Assembly (NCBI GenBank): GCA_942486035.1
Contig: CALNXK010000342.1
Coordinates: 31,001-95,000, forward strand
Source: Porites lobata
Taxonomy: Eukaryota; Cnidaria; Anthozoa; Scleractinia; Poritidae
DNA: 64,000 nt
Reading direction: 5' to 3'
Part shown: one piece after another, positions 1 through 9,011 of the stretch
How the letters are laid out: each line of letters starts with the position of its first letter
Position numbering within the stretch: the first letter of the stretch is position 1
The notes under the pieces: model-generated
Seen by the model: only the letters and a program-made list of their open reading frames with translations
What the model was told of the DNA's origin: nothing
Database searches by the model: none
Translations under genes and position numbers: made by a program

Positions 1-1044
1 TCAGGCTTCGTGTCCATTGAAAATTAACTCAGGGTTGGGACCTAAGCCGGTTCAAAACTAGAAGAGTATTTTAGTTAGGATTGAAAAGGTCTGACTTTCC
101 GCGAAAAATACATACGCACAGGGGGGACACGAACATGTTGCGATCTAGCACCTCTCCCATATAGCTCAATCATTCTTTACATTTGTGTGTCAACATTCTT
201 CTCATTCTCTAGATTTGGCCCAGCTTTCTTACGTAAAAATATTAAAATGTTAAATTACAAGGATATATTTTTCTCACGAGGTTAATAACATAGGAAATTA
301 ATTTGCTATTCAGCTCTAGAACATTTGTTATGCCAAGCAAATGATCGTACCATTGAACAAGGCACTCAGCTGTCCTTAAAGGGTTTAGAAATAAAACACA
401 CTTTACAAAGCGACGAGAACTTTGTCGAATGTTACCGATCTACGAAAAAGCGAGTCGAATTCATGGAGTCATAGAGTGGTTTACATGTAAGGTATTACTG
501 AGCACACGCTAGCGTCCAGTATCATAATAAAGTCGCAGCGAGATAAATTTCTTTACAGGAGAACGGGCGTTTTCGCCGAGAAACTGATCAAAACTTTCAA
601 TTCTTACCTCAGAGTAGTCGGGGTTTTTTTACCTTCCTTTCGCTAAAAATGACAAATTCAGCATCCTTCCTTGATATCCACCACGCATTCTGATCTATTC
701 TCACAACGCCCAAATATAAACAATTTCCGAGAAAAAGAAACGACGAGGAGGTGAAATGCCAGATCCTCGCCAAGGCAACGTATCCCAGTCAAAACAAAAC
801 ACGCGTTGTGGGGAACCGGGTGATTTTATGTACTTTAAAAGCACGTAAACACAATTACTCTGGCGCGAAATGAAGATTATCTTGCAATGTATGCTGAAAT
901 TTAATACACTGAAAAGTCTCGCCATGACACAGAAATATTAGCACTTTCAAGGGGCGTGAAACATTAAATGGGACAAAGTGCCCACAAAGCTTATAACTCC
1001 GCATGGTACTGTACTTCCAGTAAAAACCCTCTGCATCCTATTAT
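1..1044. other. Host flank without a recognisable gene
   Basis: AT-rich sequence with frequent stops in all frames. The only ORF above 70 codons, on the minus strand at 701-925, has no recognisable domain and no supporting splice signals. I see no RNA gene or structured repeat here. Confidence 0.5.
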
Positions 1045-1276
1045 ATCCCTGTTTTTTTAAAGAGTTTATCAGTGGTTCATCTTGATTTTTGCGGTGATCA
1101 TATGTTATAGTATCTCTTATTTGCTCGGAAGGTTTAACGGTTCTAATCTCTAGTAATAAACTATTTAGGAGGTAACTCGTCTTTTATTGGATAAAATGAA
1201 AAAATGGTCACTTCATTTGCAGAAAACAGTTTTCTTGGCTTGGCAGCTTTATTGCTGCCATCTGAAAATAGCTACA
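1045..1276. repeat. Dispersed host repeat, copy 1
   Basis: This stretch matches 31712-31945 closely and in the same orientation, including shared blocks such as TGATTTTTGCGG, GATCATATGTTATAGTATCT and AATAAACTATTTAGGA. It runs up to the left half of the split miniature element. The family is not recognised. Confidence 0.8.
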
Positions 1277-1399
1277 ATCCTGGACAAAAGTCCTTGGAAC
1301 AGTACTGCAATATTCATATTTTTCTGTCATTTCTCGGTTCCCTCTATACAGTGCATCCTTTTCGAAATTTTTTTGCAGTTCTCCCTCCCCCCACCCAAC
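1277..1399. repeat. Left half of a host miniature element split by the Polinton
   Basis: Sequence starting CAATCCTGGACAAAAGTCC matches the start of the intact copy at 27436-27700. The right half follows the Polinton at 25973-26110. The intact copy ends in GACTTTTGTCCATGATTG, an inverted form of its start, so it looks like a MITE of about 265 bp with imperfect terminal inverted repeats. Its last six bases here (1394-1399) are one copy of the Polinton target duplication. Confidence 0.85.
1394..1399. repeat. Polinton target-site duplication, left copy (CCCAAC)
   Basis: CCCAAC directly abuts the left terminal repeat and recurs at 25973-25978 directly after the right one. A 6-bp duplication is the established size for Polinton integrases. 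Confidence 0.95.
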
Positions 1400-1665
1400 A
1401 GTAGTATAGGGGGCTACACTAGGTCCTAACCAATCAGAGCGCAGCAAAATTTCTCTCGACCAATCAGAATCGCGCATTTCGCCCATGTGACTTATTGACG
1501 TCACAAATGCCCATATTTGGGCATGGTTTGACACGTGACCCCATGGAATAAAGAACACACGCACACAAGAGTTGAATCTGCATGCTTGACATAGTTTTAA
1601 TGACCGCGTAGAGCCTGGTTACAAGCGGGACGTGTGTGACGCCCAAATGACGTCACGCCCATTTT
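1400..1665. repeat. Left terminal inverted repeat
   Basis: It is the inverse of 25706-25972 with only a few mismatches over about 266 bp. It contains two CCAAT boxes (ACCAATCAG) and a TGACGTCA CRE-like palindrome, and on the minus strand an ATTAAA (1596-1601) downstream of the polymerase stop that could serve as its polyadenylation signal. The inner edge lies at the polymerase stop codon. Confidence 0.95.
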
Positions 1666-4600
1666 ACAAATCTAATAGCAAGTCGAGTTCGTTCCCAATC
1701 CTCTCGTAGCCATAGGGATAACTGGATCGGGTGGCGACATCAATGACGCGCTTGTCGAACACCAACCCATACTGCTTCACGCGTGCAACCACTTGAATTT
1801 GTTTCTGTTCTAAATCTCGTTTGAAATAATAAGGGTTAGTGATGTTCAAATTGCGTCGAGAGTCCTGGGGCGAATCTAATTCCGAAAGAATGTTCTCTTT
1901 CATGGTCTGAAAATTGAGAATGGCTGACCCGCGGACGTTGAGCGTGAAACCGCGTACCTTGCACACCACTTTGCCTCCACGGGTCTGGTACCCATAATTC
2001 TTGGCGCCCCCCGAAACAAACTCGGTGATGACGTCTCCGTCCAATTCATCCGTCATATCCCCCAGAAAATCTCCGGTGGCAATGCTGGGTTGACCGGGGC
2101 GCCACTTGTACACCACACTATCGGTATCGTAATAAAGGACTTGCTGTTGAAGGGTATCCAGGGACTCGTAGAGCTTTAATCGAGCATGACAGGTAGTGAA
2201 AGCGGCTACGAAAATATTGGTCTTGGTGCCTTTGACGGCATTGTCGTGGACGCTGGTATAAACGGCTTCCAAAATGTCGTCGGTGCAAAGGCGGAGGGTG
2301 CTGAGTTCGAGGGCGGCATCAGTGACGAGTCTGAACAAATCGGCGGGGTGTTGAACGGTGACGGTGGTGGGTTTGTTGATTCGCTCCCCGAATTTTCCCC
2401 AGAAACTGTTCAGCATGAGCTTGGCCGTGGCCTTGCGGCCGGGATTTTTGGCAATGCTGGCAATGTCCAGTCGGATGCCTTCCCGTTCCTGGTAACGAAG
2501 AATATAGTCACGTTTCTGCTCGAGGGTCTGACACCAACTCGGCCACCCTGCCGATTCTTGTTTTAACTTGAGCCAGGTGTTGACGTAATCGGCAAAAAGA
2601 CCCGTTTGGCGTTGCTCGGGGGGAAAATGCCAGACTTCGTGAATCTTGATCAGCGTGTACCCCTTTTCGACGGCTTTGACTAACTCGGGCGTGCACCAGG
2701 TGCCGCGTAGCATACGATCCGCATCGGAATGAGGGCAATAATGGGTTCGGGTCAACATGGGTTGGGCCTGTTCTGTCTGGACACAAGCACGACAGAGAGG
2801 AAACGTGAGCTTGTTCCCGCTACGCACAGGCAGAACAGGATGGAACAGACTAGTGGGAGGAAGAATATCCACGGTGGCGACGCCAAAATAGGACTCCAGG
2901 GACTGGTCGGCGGGTTGCGTGATGATCCGCGGATGCCCGATGGGATAGGGACAGTTCTTATTCACCCACGGGTACAGGGAGGTCACATCCACATAGCGTA
3001 TTTCCTCGCCTTCTCCGGCTACAGCATGTAGAGCCACCGCACCGGTTCGACCTCCAAAGAAGGCTTCACGGGTTTCCAGGGGTGCCACCAGATCGAAGGA
3101 CGTCAGAAAACGTTGGATGGTTTCATCCGTGTCCACCAGTTGGTCCCATTCACATTCCCACATTTCAATGACTGTATAACCCGCTCGGAGTAGTGCCATG
3201 CGTTTGGAGAGCGTGGCTTGATAGAGTTCCTCCACGGTTCGATCCGGTGTGGCATAATGTTTGGCGGTTCTCACGGGATAACAGCGGGGACAGCCATGAT
3301 AGAGACATCCATGAAACTCGTAGACGGTGCGAGTCACAGGATCGTAGCCATCGACAAAATAATTGTTGGCACTGGTTCGGATAGACTGTTCGCCCCCGTT
3401 ACGAACGTGACGTATGCGATCGGCACTGGCCCCTTCTTTGGGAATGAGGTGTTCTTGGTAATAGAGCCATTGCAGGGCTTTGAGGGATTGGTTGACTTGG
3501 GCCCCTCGCCATCCCCCCAGAGGTTCCACAGCAATAGTGTCGGGGGTCAAATGATGCTTGCGCCAATACAAATTGCAGGCACTGGCAATGGTGATACACT
3601 TGGCCATGGGATTGAAGCCAGCCTGCCGTTCAAATTCTTGTTGAAAGGCTTCACACCCCGCTTTCAATAGAGCCACATCCGATTTGCAATACTCAATCAT
3701 TTCTTGCTGGAAATGGAAGGGCACGTTCCGACGGACTTGATCGGCGTGCCAACGGGTCAGTTCGTCTTTCTTTTTGGCCATCATGCCGTCGGGATCGTAA
3801 AATTCCAGATCAGGGATGCGACCCACATACTGTTGATGATCGGGGGTATTGAACAAGTGAGGAAAGAACCCCTTCTTTAATTCGGTTAAATTGAAGGTAC
3901 TGGAAAAGGAGGCCAGCGGCATAGGCAAGAAACACAACGAGTCAATGAATTTGAGGGGTCCACTCTTGAACGATAGGACTTTGGCCCCCACGGTCAGTTG
4001 ATCCTCGACCACGCGTTGTTGCTGGTACAGTTCATGGAGAATAAACATGCCATCGAAGCCTTTCAAATTATGAAACACCACGAGAATCTCCCGCTCGCCT
4101 TCACAGTCTGGAACGTCCGTGAGATCATCCAAATCACGTAAAAATTGTGGGGCACAGTCCTCCCCGTCCAATACATGGATGGTTGTTTCGGCACTGGACG
4201 AATAACATAACAAATTGGCCACAAACAGCCCTTCTGCATTTTGCATGGCTTCAAAATCCGCGTAAACAAACAGGGGAGGGGGTGGCGCCACCATGCTACC
4301 TCCCCCCTCCTCGGTCGGTTCAGTCTCCTCATGCTCTACCACGGGCTGAATGTAACACTTATGGTCTTGGATAGGTACCCATTCCTGACACACGGAACAT
4401 TTGGTGTACCCGCACTGATGACGTTGGTTGCGGATGACCGTGTATTGGGCTTGACACTTGCGACAGCATTTGATAGATTGACATTGGGCACTGATTTCAT
4501 GATAACGTTTGCATGGACCGCCGTAAAACTTGCGGTGACACAGACTGCAATACTCGGTGGGGCGGGTGCCACGCACATAATCCGGACAATCAAAGCGCCC

Positions 4601-5635
4601 ACACGCAGAGCAGCGTCTCCCTTGACAAGTGTGATGGGATCGATCGTTAGCGTTGAACCCTCGTTCACAGTCCAGGCAATAATAGGAGCGATTGACAAAC
4701 GCGGGAAAGGACGTGCAGCCATCAAAATGATCATTGGACTTGAGTAAACGAATCTGATGAGGGGCGGCGGGGCCTTTGAAGATCAAAAAGAACGGTTTCA
4801 TCCGGGTCATCACCAAGAGTTGATATTGAGACCCCAACGCTTGTTGAAATTGGCGAAGCTCGGGTATACCACAGGGACCCTCAGCGACTCCCGCTTGCTG
4901 ATGGAGGGCCTGGGCTTGACGTTGCTGCACAGGTCGACCACGTTTGAGATTGTCCCAGTCGCGAAACCCGTCCACGCCTTCATCTTTATGGCAATGAGCA
5001 CGCATGGTGACAATGGCGCGGGCACAACATAAAGTATCTCTGTTTCGGATGGTGACAATGCATTGCTTTTTTTTGTTGACTCGATCCAGACATAAACGTC
5101 CCACATTGCGTTGTTTATGTCGACCAGACCCTGGGCCGGGCATGGAGACAAACACGACATCCACTTGGAACCCGCGATCGGGGTTGAAGGCTTCATTGCT
5201 GTTTAATTTTCCCGCTAGGGTGGCCAGCATCTCATCCAATCGAGCGGTGCGTTGTAAAAATTCCCCCACGGTGAAATTGGCGGTTTGATACGCGTGGGTG
5301 AACCCATGCGCTGTAATGGCAAATTTCACAAAATGATGGGCGGGCCGCTGCTCGCGGTCGAGTTCTGTTTCAATGGCTTGGTGTAATGCTTCCGTGAGCG
5401 CCATGCCAATATTGTCCCCAGGACCAGGATCCCTCAATTGACGCAATTGCGCGTTGAATTGCGCCCGCTCCACCACATTGCGCCAGCGGCGTCGTCGACC
5501 TATAGGTTGCATAGTAAACTGAAAGAGAGGGCCTCGGGCGGGAGCGGCTCCTCCCAACTGTTCCCACCGGTCATAAGCGCGGTTCAACAGAGCATCGTCC
5601 TCATCACTGTCAGGATACCAGGGGTCTTCCGCCAT
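1664..5635 (-). CDS. POLB: Protein-primed family B DNA polymerase (pPolB)
   Basis: This 1323-residue protein replicates the linear element from a terminal-protein primer. The exonuclease motifs are visible in order: YADFEA (Exo I), HNLKGFDG (Exo II) and YCKSD (Exo III). The polymerase motifs follow: DVTSLYP (A), KLMLNSFWGKFGE (B) and YYDTDS (C). The N-terminal third is rich in paired CxxC/CxxH motifs (for example CSACGRFDC, CRKCQAQY), a zinc-binding region usual in Polinton polymerases. A segment with FHGCLYHGCPRC before the palm is also typical. The length matches the family and I see no stop or frameshift. The ATG at 5635 is preceded by TATAAAA at 5684-5678 on the same strand. It is transcribed outward toward the left end and ends at the inner edge of the terminal repeat. 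Confidence 0.97.
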   Translation of the reverse strand: MAEDPWYPDSDEDDALLNRAYDRWEQLGGAAPARGPLFQFTMQPIGRRRRWRNVVERAQFNAQLRQLRDPGPGDNIGMALTEALHQAIETELDREQRPAHHFVKFAITAHGFTHAYQTANFTVGEFLQRTARLDEMLATLAGKLNSNEAFNPDRGFQVDVVFVSMPGPGSGRHKQRNVGRLCLDRVNKKKQCIVTIRNRDTLCCARAIVTMRAHCHKDEGVDGFRDWDNLKRGRPVQQRQAQALHQQAGVAEGPCGIPELRQFQQALGSQYQLLVMTRMKPFFLIFKGPAAPHQIRLLKSNDHFDGCTSFPAFVNRSYYCLDCERGFNANDRSHHTCQGRRCSACGRFDCPDYVRGTRPTEYCSLCHRKFYGGPCKRYHEISAQCQSIKCCRKCQAQYTVIRNQRHQCGYTKCSVCQEWVPIQDHKCYIQPVVEHEETEPTEEGGGSMVAPPPPLFVYADFEAMQNAEGLFVANLLCYSSSAETTIHVLDGEDCAPQFLRDLDDLTDVPDCEGEREILVVFHNLKGFDGMFILHELYQQQRVVEDQLTVGAKVLSFKSGPLKFIDSLCFLPMPLASFSSTFNLTELKKGFFPHLFNTPDHQQYVGRIPDLEFYDPDGMMAKKKDELTRWHADQVRRNVPFHFQQEMIEYCKSDVALLKAGCEAFQQEFERQAGFNPMAKCITIASACNLYWRKHHLTPDTIAVEPLGGWRGAQVNQSLKALQWLYYQEHLIPKEGASADRIRHVRNGGEQSIRTSANNYFVDGYDPVTRTVYEFHGCLYHGCPRCYPVRTAKHYATPDRTVEELYQATLSKRMALLRAGYTVIEMWECEWDQLVDTDETIQRFLTSFDLVAPLETREAFFGGRTGAVALHAVAGEGEEIRYVDVTSLYPWVNKNCPYPIGHPRIITQPADQSLESYFGVATVDILPPTSLFHPVLPVRSGNKLTFPLCRACVQTEQAQPMLTRTHYCPHSDADRMLRGTWCTPELVKAVEKGYTLIKIHEVWHFPPEQRQTGLFADYVNTWLKLKQESAGWPSWCQTLEQKRDYILRYQEREGIRLDIASIAKNPGRKATAKLMLNSFWGKFGERINKPTTVTVQHPADLFRLVTDAALELSTLRLCTDDILEAVYTSVHDNAVKGTKTNIFVAAFTTCHARLKLYESLDTLQQQVLYYDTDSVVYKWRPGQPSIATGDFLGDMTDELDGDVITEFVSGGAKNYGYQTRGGKVVCKVRGFTLNVRGSAILNFQTMKENILSELDSPQDSRRNLNITNPYYFKRDLEQKQIQVVARVKQYGLVFDKRVIDVATRSSYPYGYERIGNELDLLLDL

Positions 5636-5915
5636 GACGGAGGAGACAATTTGAATTTTCCCGCGCCAGACGCTGGCTTTTATAGACCTAAAAACACGTG
5701 ATCAGACGAACAGGGATTGGTGGATGGGACTCAGGTGAGAGTCAGGTGAGAGTCAAGTGAGGGGTTAATTGGACCGGAGGAGGATTGAGGGGGGTGCCCC
5801 CCATGGGTACAGTTTTTTCCAGTCTCCGCTGAGCCTGGTGCGAGATCGGTGATTGGTGGAAAGATGTCTAGATATAGACCATCGTCCGGACCCAGACGTC
5901 AGTTGCCATTGAGAC
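5636..5915. promoter_or_regulatory. Bidirectional promoter between polymerase and plus-strand basic genes
   Basis: It holds a minus-strand TATAAAA (5678-5684), two inverted CCAAT motifs ATTGGTGG (5716-5723, 5852-5859), three near-identical copies of a GAGTCAGGTGA-type unit (about 5729-5760), and the block GGGGGTGCCCCCCATGGGTAC near 5790-5810. The CCACCAAT motif also occurs upstream of the other presumed early genes (20.6 and 23.0 kb) but not between the capsid genes. Confidence 0.7.
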
Positions 5916-6407
5916 ATGCCTAATCGAGATCCTGAGAAGGTGAAAGAGGCTAAGCACCGTTGGTACCTGAAACACAGGGAGAGGATTGTGGCACAGAAAC
6001 GTGAGAAGCGGGCAGCTCAGAAAAAGCTCAAACCGCCCAAACCACCCAAACCGCCCCCGACCCCGGAACAGCTTGACAGAGCCCGTGAATTGAATCGGTT
6101 GGCTTGTAACCGGTATCGAGCCACGCACGGAGACCAAGTGCGGGCACTGAACCGCAACTACTATCGTCGACACCGCGACAAGATTGTACAGCAGCAACGG
6201 GACCGTCGTGCCAGGGCTCGGGAGACACCCAATCCCTTCCGAAAGTTGCAGGCCTTGGCCGATGAGTGTTCTGCCCGTTTACTGGAGATTGAACATGGAT
6301 ACGCCAGGATCGCGCCGGCCCCCCAGGAAAAAACGGGACCCCGAGAAAAACAAAGCGCAACAAAAACGGTATCGGCAGCGCCTGTATGCGGCTCCGAACG
6401 GGATTGA
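5916..6407 (+). CDS. Basic Arg/Lys-rich repeat protein, unknown function
   Basis: This is a 163-residue ORF with an ATG at 5916. It holds two or more related segments of the kind RYRxxH...QVRxxNRxYYRRHRDKI, separated by a proline-rich KPPKPPKPPP stretch near residues 40-50. The sequence is strongly basic and probably binds nucleic acid. Similar repeats of basic residues with spaced Tyr/Arg occur in unrelated large DNA viruses, so I do not name a family. It lies head-to-head with the polymerase and its 3' end overlaps the next gene by 113 nt in another frame. The first 80 residues resemble the next ORF in style (RDPEK, KxRYRxR), so the pair may be diverged duplicates. Confidence 0.75.
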   Translation: MPNRDPEKVKEAKHRWYLKHRERIVAQKREKRAAQKKLKPPKPPKPPPTPEQLDRARELNRLACNRYRATHGDQVRALNRNYYRRHRDKIVQQQRDRRARARETPNPFRKLQALADECSARLLEIEHGYARIAPAPQEKTGPREKQSATKTVSAAPVCGSERD

Positions 6408-6897
6408 GGAGGTGAAGGCCATGCACCGTCGTCGTTACCACGAGCGGATGGCCCGTATGAGGGCTAATGGGGAGTACGAGGCCTTTAAGGCCAAAAAGAC
6501 CGAGGAGAGGATGCGGCGCTATCATGGCATGACGGAGGAGCAACGGGCTGAAGTAAAACGTAAAAACAATCAGTGCCAAAAAAATTGGATACAAAAAATG
6601 AAAAAAGAGGGGATCTACGAGGCCTACAAGCAACGTTTGAATGCGCGGCGGCGAGAGATTGCGGCTGAGAAGAAGCGTGTATTGGGCGAAGAGGGATGGA
6701 AAGCCCTGCAGAAAGAAAGGTATGACAAGCGAATGGAATCCATTCGGCGTCGAGAATGGTCTTGGTTGGACGAGGCCTTGGAGCGTCCCTTTCCCCTCCC
6801 GTGGTGGCCTTTGGACTTGTCACAGTCCGTCCCTGAAGAGGACACTGTACAAACCCTTCGCGCTGAGGCGTTGCAGAACATACAAGTGTATTTGTAA
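6295..6897 (+). CDS. Basic coiled-coil-like protein overlapping the preceding gene
   Basis: From the first in-frame ATG at 6295 the product is 200 residues, dense in Arg, Lys and Glu, with repeated RRRYHERM / EERMRRYHG-type blocks that suggest long helices. The reading frame is open further upstream, but no ATG supports a longer product. The C-terminus is less charged (PLPWWPLDLSQSVPEED). It shares the RDPEKxK start motif with its neighbour. No catalytic motif is visible. Translation could follow leaky scanning or splicing of the same transcript. Confidence 0.75.
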   Translation: MDTPGSRRPPRKKRDPEKNKAQQKRYRQRLYAAPNGIEEVKAMHRRRYHERMARMRANGEYEAFKAKKTEERMRRYHGMTEEQRAEVKRKNNQCQKNWIQKMKKEGIYEAYKQRLNARRREIAAEKKRVLGEEGWKALQKERYDKRMESIRRREWSWLDEALERPFPLPWWPLDLSQSVPEEDTVQTLRAEALQNIQVYL

Positions 6898-6913
6898 GAA
6901 CGAAAAAATGAAG

Positions 6914-6923
6914 TTTAATTAAA
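6914..6923. terminator. Shared bidirectional poly(A) signal (TTTAATTAAA)
   Basis: This palindrome reads ATTAAA on both strands. It lies 17 nt after the plus-strand stop and about 50 nt after the end of the convergent minus-strand gene, so one element could polyadenylate both transcripts. Confidence 0.55.
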
Positions 6924-6973
6924 TCATGTGTACTGTGCAATTGAACATGTTGTCTTTTTTATGACTAAGGGGT

Positions 6974-7348
6974 TTACATGCCCAATCGAAGTTTGGCTTT
7001 CATAATGCGTCTAACAATACGCTCTGTTAAGTTTTTACTGCCAGGGAGTTGATCAATCTTGGCAATCATCTTGCGATCCGCTGCCCATTTGTCTTTCAAA
7101 GTCTTGGCTTTATCATAGTCAATGTCATGGGCTTTTGCAATCCTGTCCAACCGGTTGATGCCGGGATCCCCACGGGCCAATCGTTTCTTTAAATGGGTGC
7201 CAGGTCCCATGTACTGATAACCAGGCCAATGAAATTCAATGCCGGTCTTGTTAAGGAGGTTTTGTACATCAAATAACTTGCCGCCCCGTTGCGAGCGTCG
7301 TCGCCGCCTCGCTCGGGAACGGGGTGGAGCACGGCGTTTGCGTCCCAT
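6974..7348 (-). CDS. Phospholipase A2-like virion protein
   Basis: This 124-residue protein starts with an Arg-rich tail followed by QRGGKLF, a candidate protease cleavage site. It then has a compact PLA2-type core: YMGPGT is the calcium-loop pattern YxGxG, and AKAHDIDYDKAK contains the catalytic HD pair and following Tyr. The same arrangement is found in parvovirus VP1 N-termini and in other Polintons and adintoviruses, where it is thought to breach the endosomal membrane. It starts one base after the stop of the upstream gene (TAATATG), which suggests termination-reinitiation on a shared transcript. Confidence 0.85.
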   Translation of the reverse strand: MGRKRRAPPRSRARRRRRSQRGGKLFDVQNLLNKTGIEFHWPGYQYMGPGTHLKKRLARGDPGINRLDRIAKAHDIDYDKAKTLKDKWAADRKMIAKIDQLPGSKNLTERIVRRIMKAKLRLGM

Positions 7349-7349
7349 A

Positions 7350-8006
7350 TTAGGGGGTTTTCCACGATTTCCAATCCAAGGCTTTCTTGGCCCAACCAGC
7401 AGCTTTCTTTTTGGCGATACTTCCGGCTTTCTTTTTGGCCACTTCTTTGGCTTTCTGTCTGATTTTGCGCTTGACCGCTAAGGAGGGAGTGTCCCAAGGT
7501 GCCGGGGCTGCGTCCTCTGAAAAAGGCAACTCTTTCGCCAACTCCGCGCTGCTCAACGGGGTCGTGAACTTGAGTTTCTTTTTGGCACTGGGCGTGATGT
7601 TGGGTTTAGGCGGGATAAGTGGTTTTCTGGGTCCACGAGTCGGGGTGCCTTGTTTTATACCCTGGGTGGCCTTGACCAATTGCGTGAACCAGGCTTGCAT
7701 GGGGCCCGCCTCGAAATCATCGTCGCCCGGCGTCGTGGCCCCTGCGGCACTCACACCCCCAGCGGCGGCTCCAAACGGTTGGCGCACTTTTTTGGTCCAA
7801 TGGCGTAATTGACGGCTCACGGCTTTGAGTTGAGGCCGTTTCCATGCATCGGGGGCATCACTGGTCAAGAGGACATGTTGTTTGGCGGCCAAATCAGCGG
7901 CTTTGGTCAAGCGAGTGTCTTCCACCAATTCTTGTTTGTACTGGTCTCGCAATTGTAAAAAAGCCGGGGCGTTGTTCACCGTGGTGCTCACCATCTCGGG
8001 TTCCAT
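7350..8006 (-). CDS. Probable minor virion protein, Lys-rich C-terminus
   Basis: This is a 218-residue ORF with ATG at 8006 and a TATAAAC-type box (8042-8048) about 36 nt upstream. The N-terminal 90 residues look globular and helical. The centre is Gly/Ala/Pro-rich (GAAAGGVSAAGATTPGDDD), and the last 45 residues carry repeated AKKKAxxxAKKKA blocks like histone H1 tails, so DNA binding is likely. No homology is recognised. Position and style fit a core or scaffold protein of the capsid cluster. Confidence 0.75.
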   Translation of the reverse strand: MEPEMVSTTVNNAPAFLQLRDQYKQELVEDTRLTKAADLAAKQHVLLTSDAPDAWKRPQLKAVSRQLRHWTKKVRQPFGAAAGGVSAAGATTPGDDDFEAGPMQAWFTQLVKATQGIKQGTPTRGPRKPLIPPKPNITPSAKKKLKFTTPLSSAELAKELPFSEDAAPAPWDTPSLAVKRKIRQKAKEVAKKKAGSIAKKKAAGWAKKALDWKSWKTP

Positions 8007-8027
8007 GGTGCAACTGAGGGGTCTGAT

Positions 8028-8348
8028 CTAGCGCATGCAACGTTTATAACATCGGTAGAGTTCCGGCCAGAGGGCGCCCCCTTTTTGAGCCATCATGATG
8101 GCGCGTCGTCGTTTGACAGAATGGGCGGGTTTGGCCATGGCGCGTAAACTCTGAGCGTGAGGTTTGAGCAGTGTAATGGTCTGTCGGGAACGGGGCACCG
8201 TGCCACGGAGCGTGTTCATCACCAATTCACTGACAGCGTTGATCTGATCCGCATTGGCTATCCGCAACAATTCTTGGCGTTTGTGTTGATTGGCTTCTTG
8301 TAAGACACTTTTTAAGAACGGGGCTTGACGTTCCATGCGCCACCCCAT
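8028..8348 (-). CDS. Short conserved Polinton-type protein with KGG motif
   Basis: This is a 106-residue ORF. The middle (VMNTLRGTVPRSRQTITLLKPH) followed by LRAMAKPAHSVKRRRAIMMAQKGG resembles a small conserved protein I associate with Polintons, where a segment of the type NxLxG...L..LK precedes S.K.R...Q.GG. That family recollection is moderate. The QKGG near the C-terminus fits the run of GG motifs in this cluster. A weak CATAAATA box lies about 45 nt before the ATG. It overlaps the next upstream ORF by 122 nt in another frame. Confidence 0.7.
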   Translation of the reverse strand: MGWRMERQAPFLKSVLQEANQHKRQELLRIANADQINAVSELVMNTLRGTVPRSRQTITLLKPHAQSLRAMAKPAHSVKRRRAIMMAQKGGALWPELYRCYKRCMR

Positions 8349-8664
8349 GATGAATCTTGAGTTCAGGCAAGGACCAAGGTCTATTTATGGTAAAAATGGC
8401 GCCACACCGACCACACAATTCGCCATGATAATGCCTTTGCATGTGATCTCGACACTGTGCACACAAGGCGGCTTCATACTGGTCGTCCCAATCCAATGCA
8501 AACGTGACGGCTTTGCGTTTAGGGCGTTGTCGGTTAGTCTGGGCGTCGTATACGGATTCTGGGTTTGTATTTCCTGAGCCACAAAGGCGAGAGAGCCATT
8601 GCCAAAAGCGGGAGTTTAGCGCCGCGTTGCAAGCCACGTCGTCGGCGTCGTTTTCGAGGGACAT
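8227..8664 (-). CDS. CxxC zinc-ribbon-like protein, unknown function
   Basis: From the first ATG (8664) the ORF gives 145 residues. A zinc-binding pattern CAQCRDH...HGELCGRCG sits near residues 63-84. The final 45 residues overlap the gene at 8028-8348 in another frame and are low in recognisable structure, so the functional part may end earlier or be spliced. It also overlaps a basic mini-ORF at 8534-8698 that has the first ATG after the shared TATA box. Confidence 0.55.
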   Translation of the reverse strand: MSLENDADDVACNAALNSRFWQWLSRLCGSGNTNPESVYDAQTNRQRPKRKAVTFALDWDDQYEAALCAQCRDHMQRHYHGELCGRCGAIFTINRPWSLPELKIHHGVAHGTSSPVLKKCLTRSQSTQTPRIVADSQCGSDQRCQ

Positions 8665-8698
8665 AACGATGTCGGCGACCGTTGGGTCCACGGACCAT
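8534..8698 (-). CDS. Basic 54-residue core-like peptide (overlapping ORF)
   Basis: Its ATG at 8698 is the first one downstream of the minus-strand TATAAAA at 8740-8734. It begins MVRGPNGRRHRY, then a run of Arg (KRRRRRG), then a hydrophobic patch (LPLLAMALSPLWL) and a basic tail. The basic-then-hydrophobic layout matches its two upstream neighbours (8736-8963 and 9012-9293), which start with MHCGPRRRKRRRK and MCGECRHAMGPRRKR. This favours it as a real member of that group, although it is short and overlaps another ORF. Adenovirus core peptide X/mu is a functional analogue, not a proven homologue. Confidence 0.5.
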   Translation of the reverse strand: MVRGPNGRRHRYVPRKRRRRRGLQRGAKLPLLAMALSPLWLRKYKPRIRIRRPD

Positions 8699-8735
8699 CC
8701 TCAATGGGTGTCTTGTGTCTAACTAGGCGTTTCTT

Positions 8736-8963
8736 TTATAGCTTTTTCAGCGTTTCAAACCCACCCCAACCCGGCATTCGATTAAACATCCGCTGGACCC
8801 GTCGTTGATTGGCTGCCATTTGCGCTGCACTGATCTTGCCCACTTTTTTCTTTTTCTTGCGCTTCATGAGGACAGCTGCCGCAACAGCCGCGGGGATGAG
8901 AAGTGGAAGAATCCCCCCTTGTTGTTTTCGGCGTCGTTTTCGTCGTCGTGGTCCACAATGCAT
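8736..8963 (-). CDS. Small basic protein with a hydrophobic segment
   Basis: The ORF is open nine codons further, but the TATAAAA at 9006-9000 puts transcription start close to the ATG at 8963. The product is 75 residues: an Arg/Lys cluster (RRRKRRRKQQGG), a likely membrane-active helix (ILPLLIPAAVAAAVLM), a second Lys cluster (KRKKKKK), and an amphipathic tail. QQGG|I is a candidate protease site that would free the hydrophobic part. It is probably a minor virion or core peptide. Confidence 0.7.
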   Translation of the reverse strand: MHCGPRRRKRRRKQQGGILPLLIPAAVAAAVLMKRKKKKKVGKISAAQMAANQRRVQRMFNRMPGWGGFETLKKL

Positions 8964-9011
8964 GATGATCGTTTGTCCGATAGAAGACACGCCTCTGGCT
9001 TTTATACATTT

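Noticed and set aside
2186..5288. Several plus-strand frames of 80-168 codons across the polymerase
   Set aside because: They are shadows of a strongly supported 1323-residue gene and have no motifs of their own.
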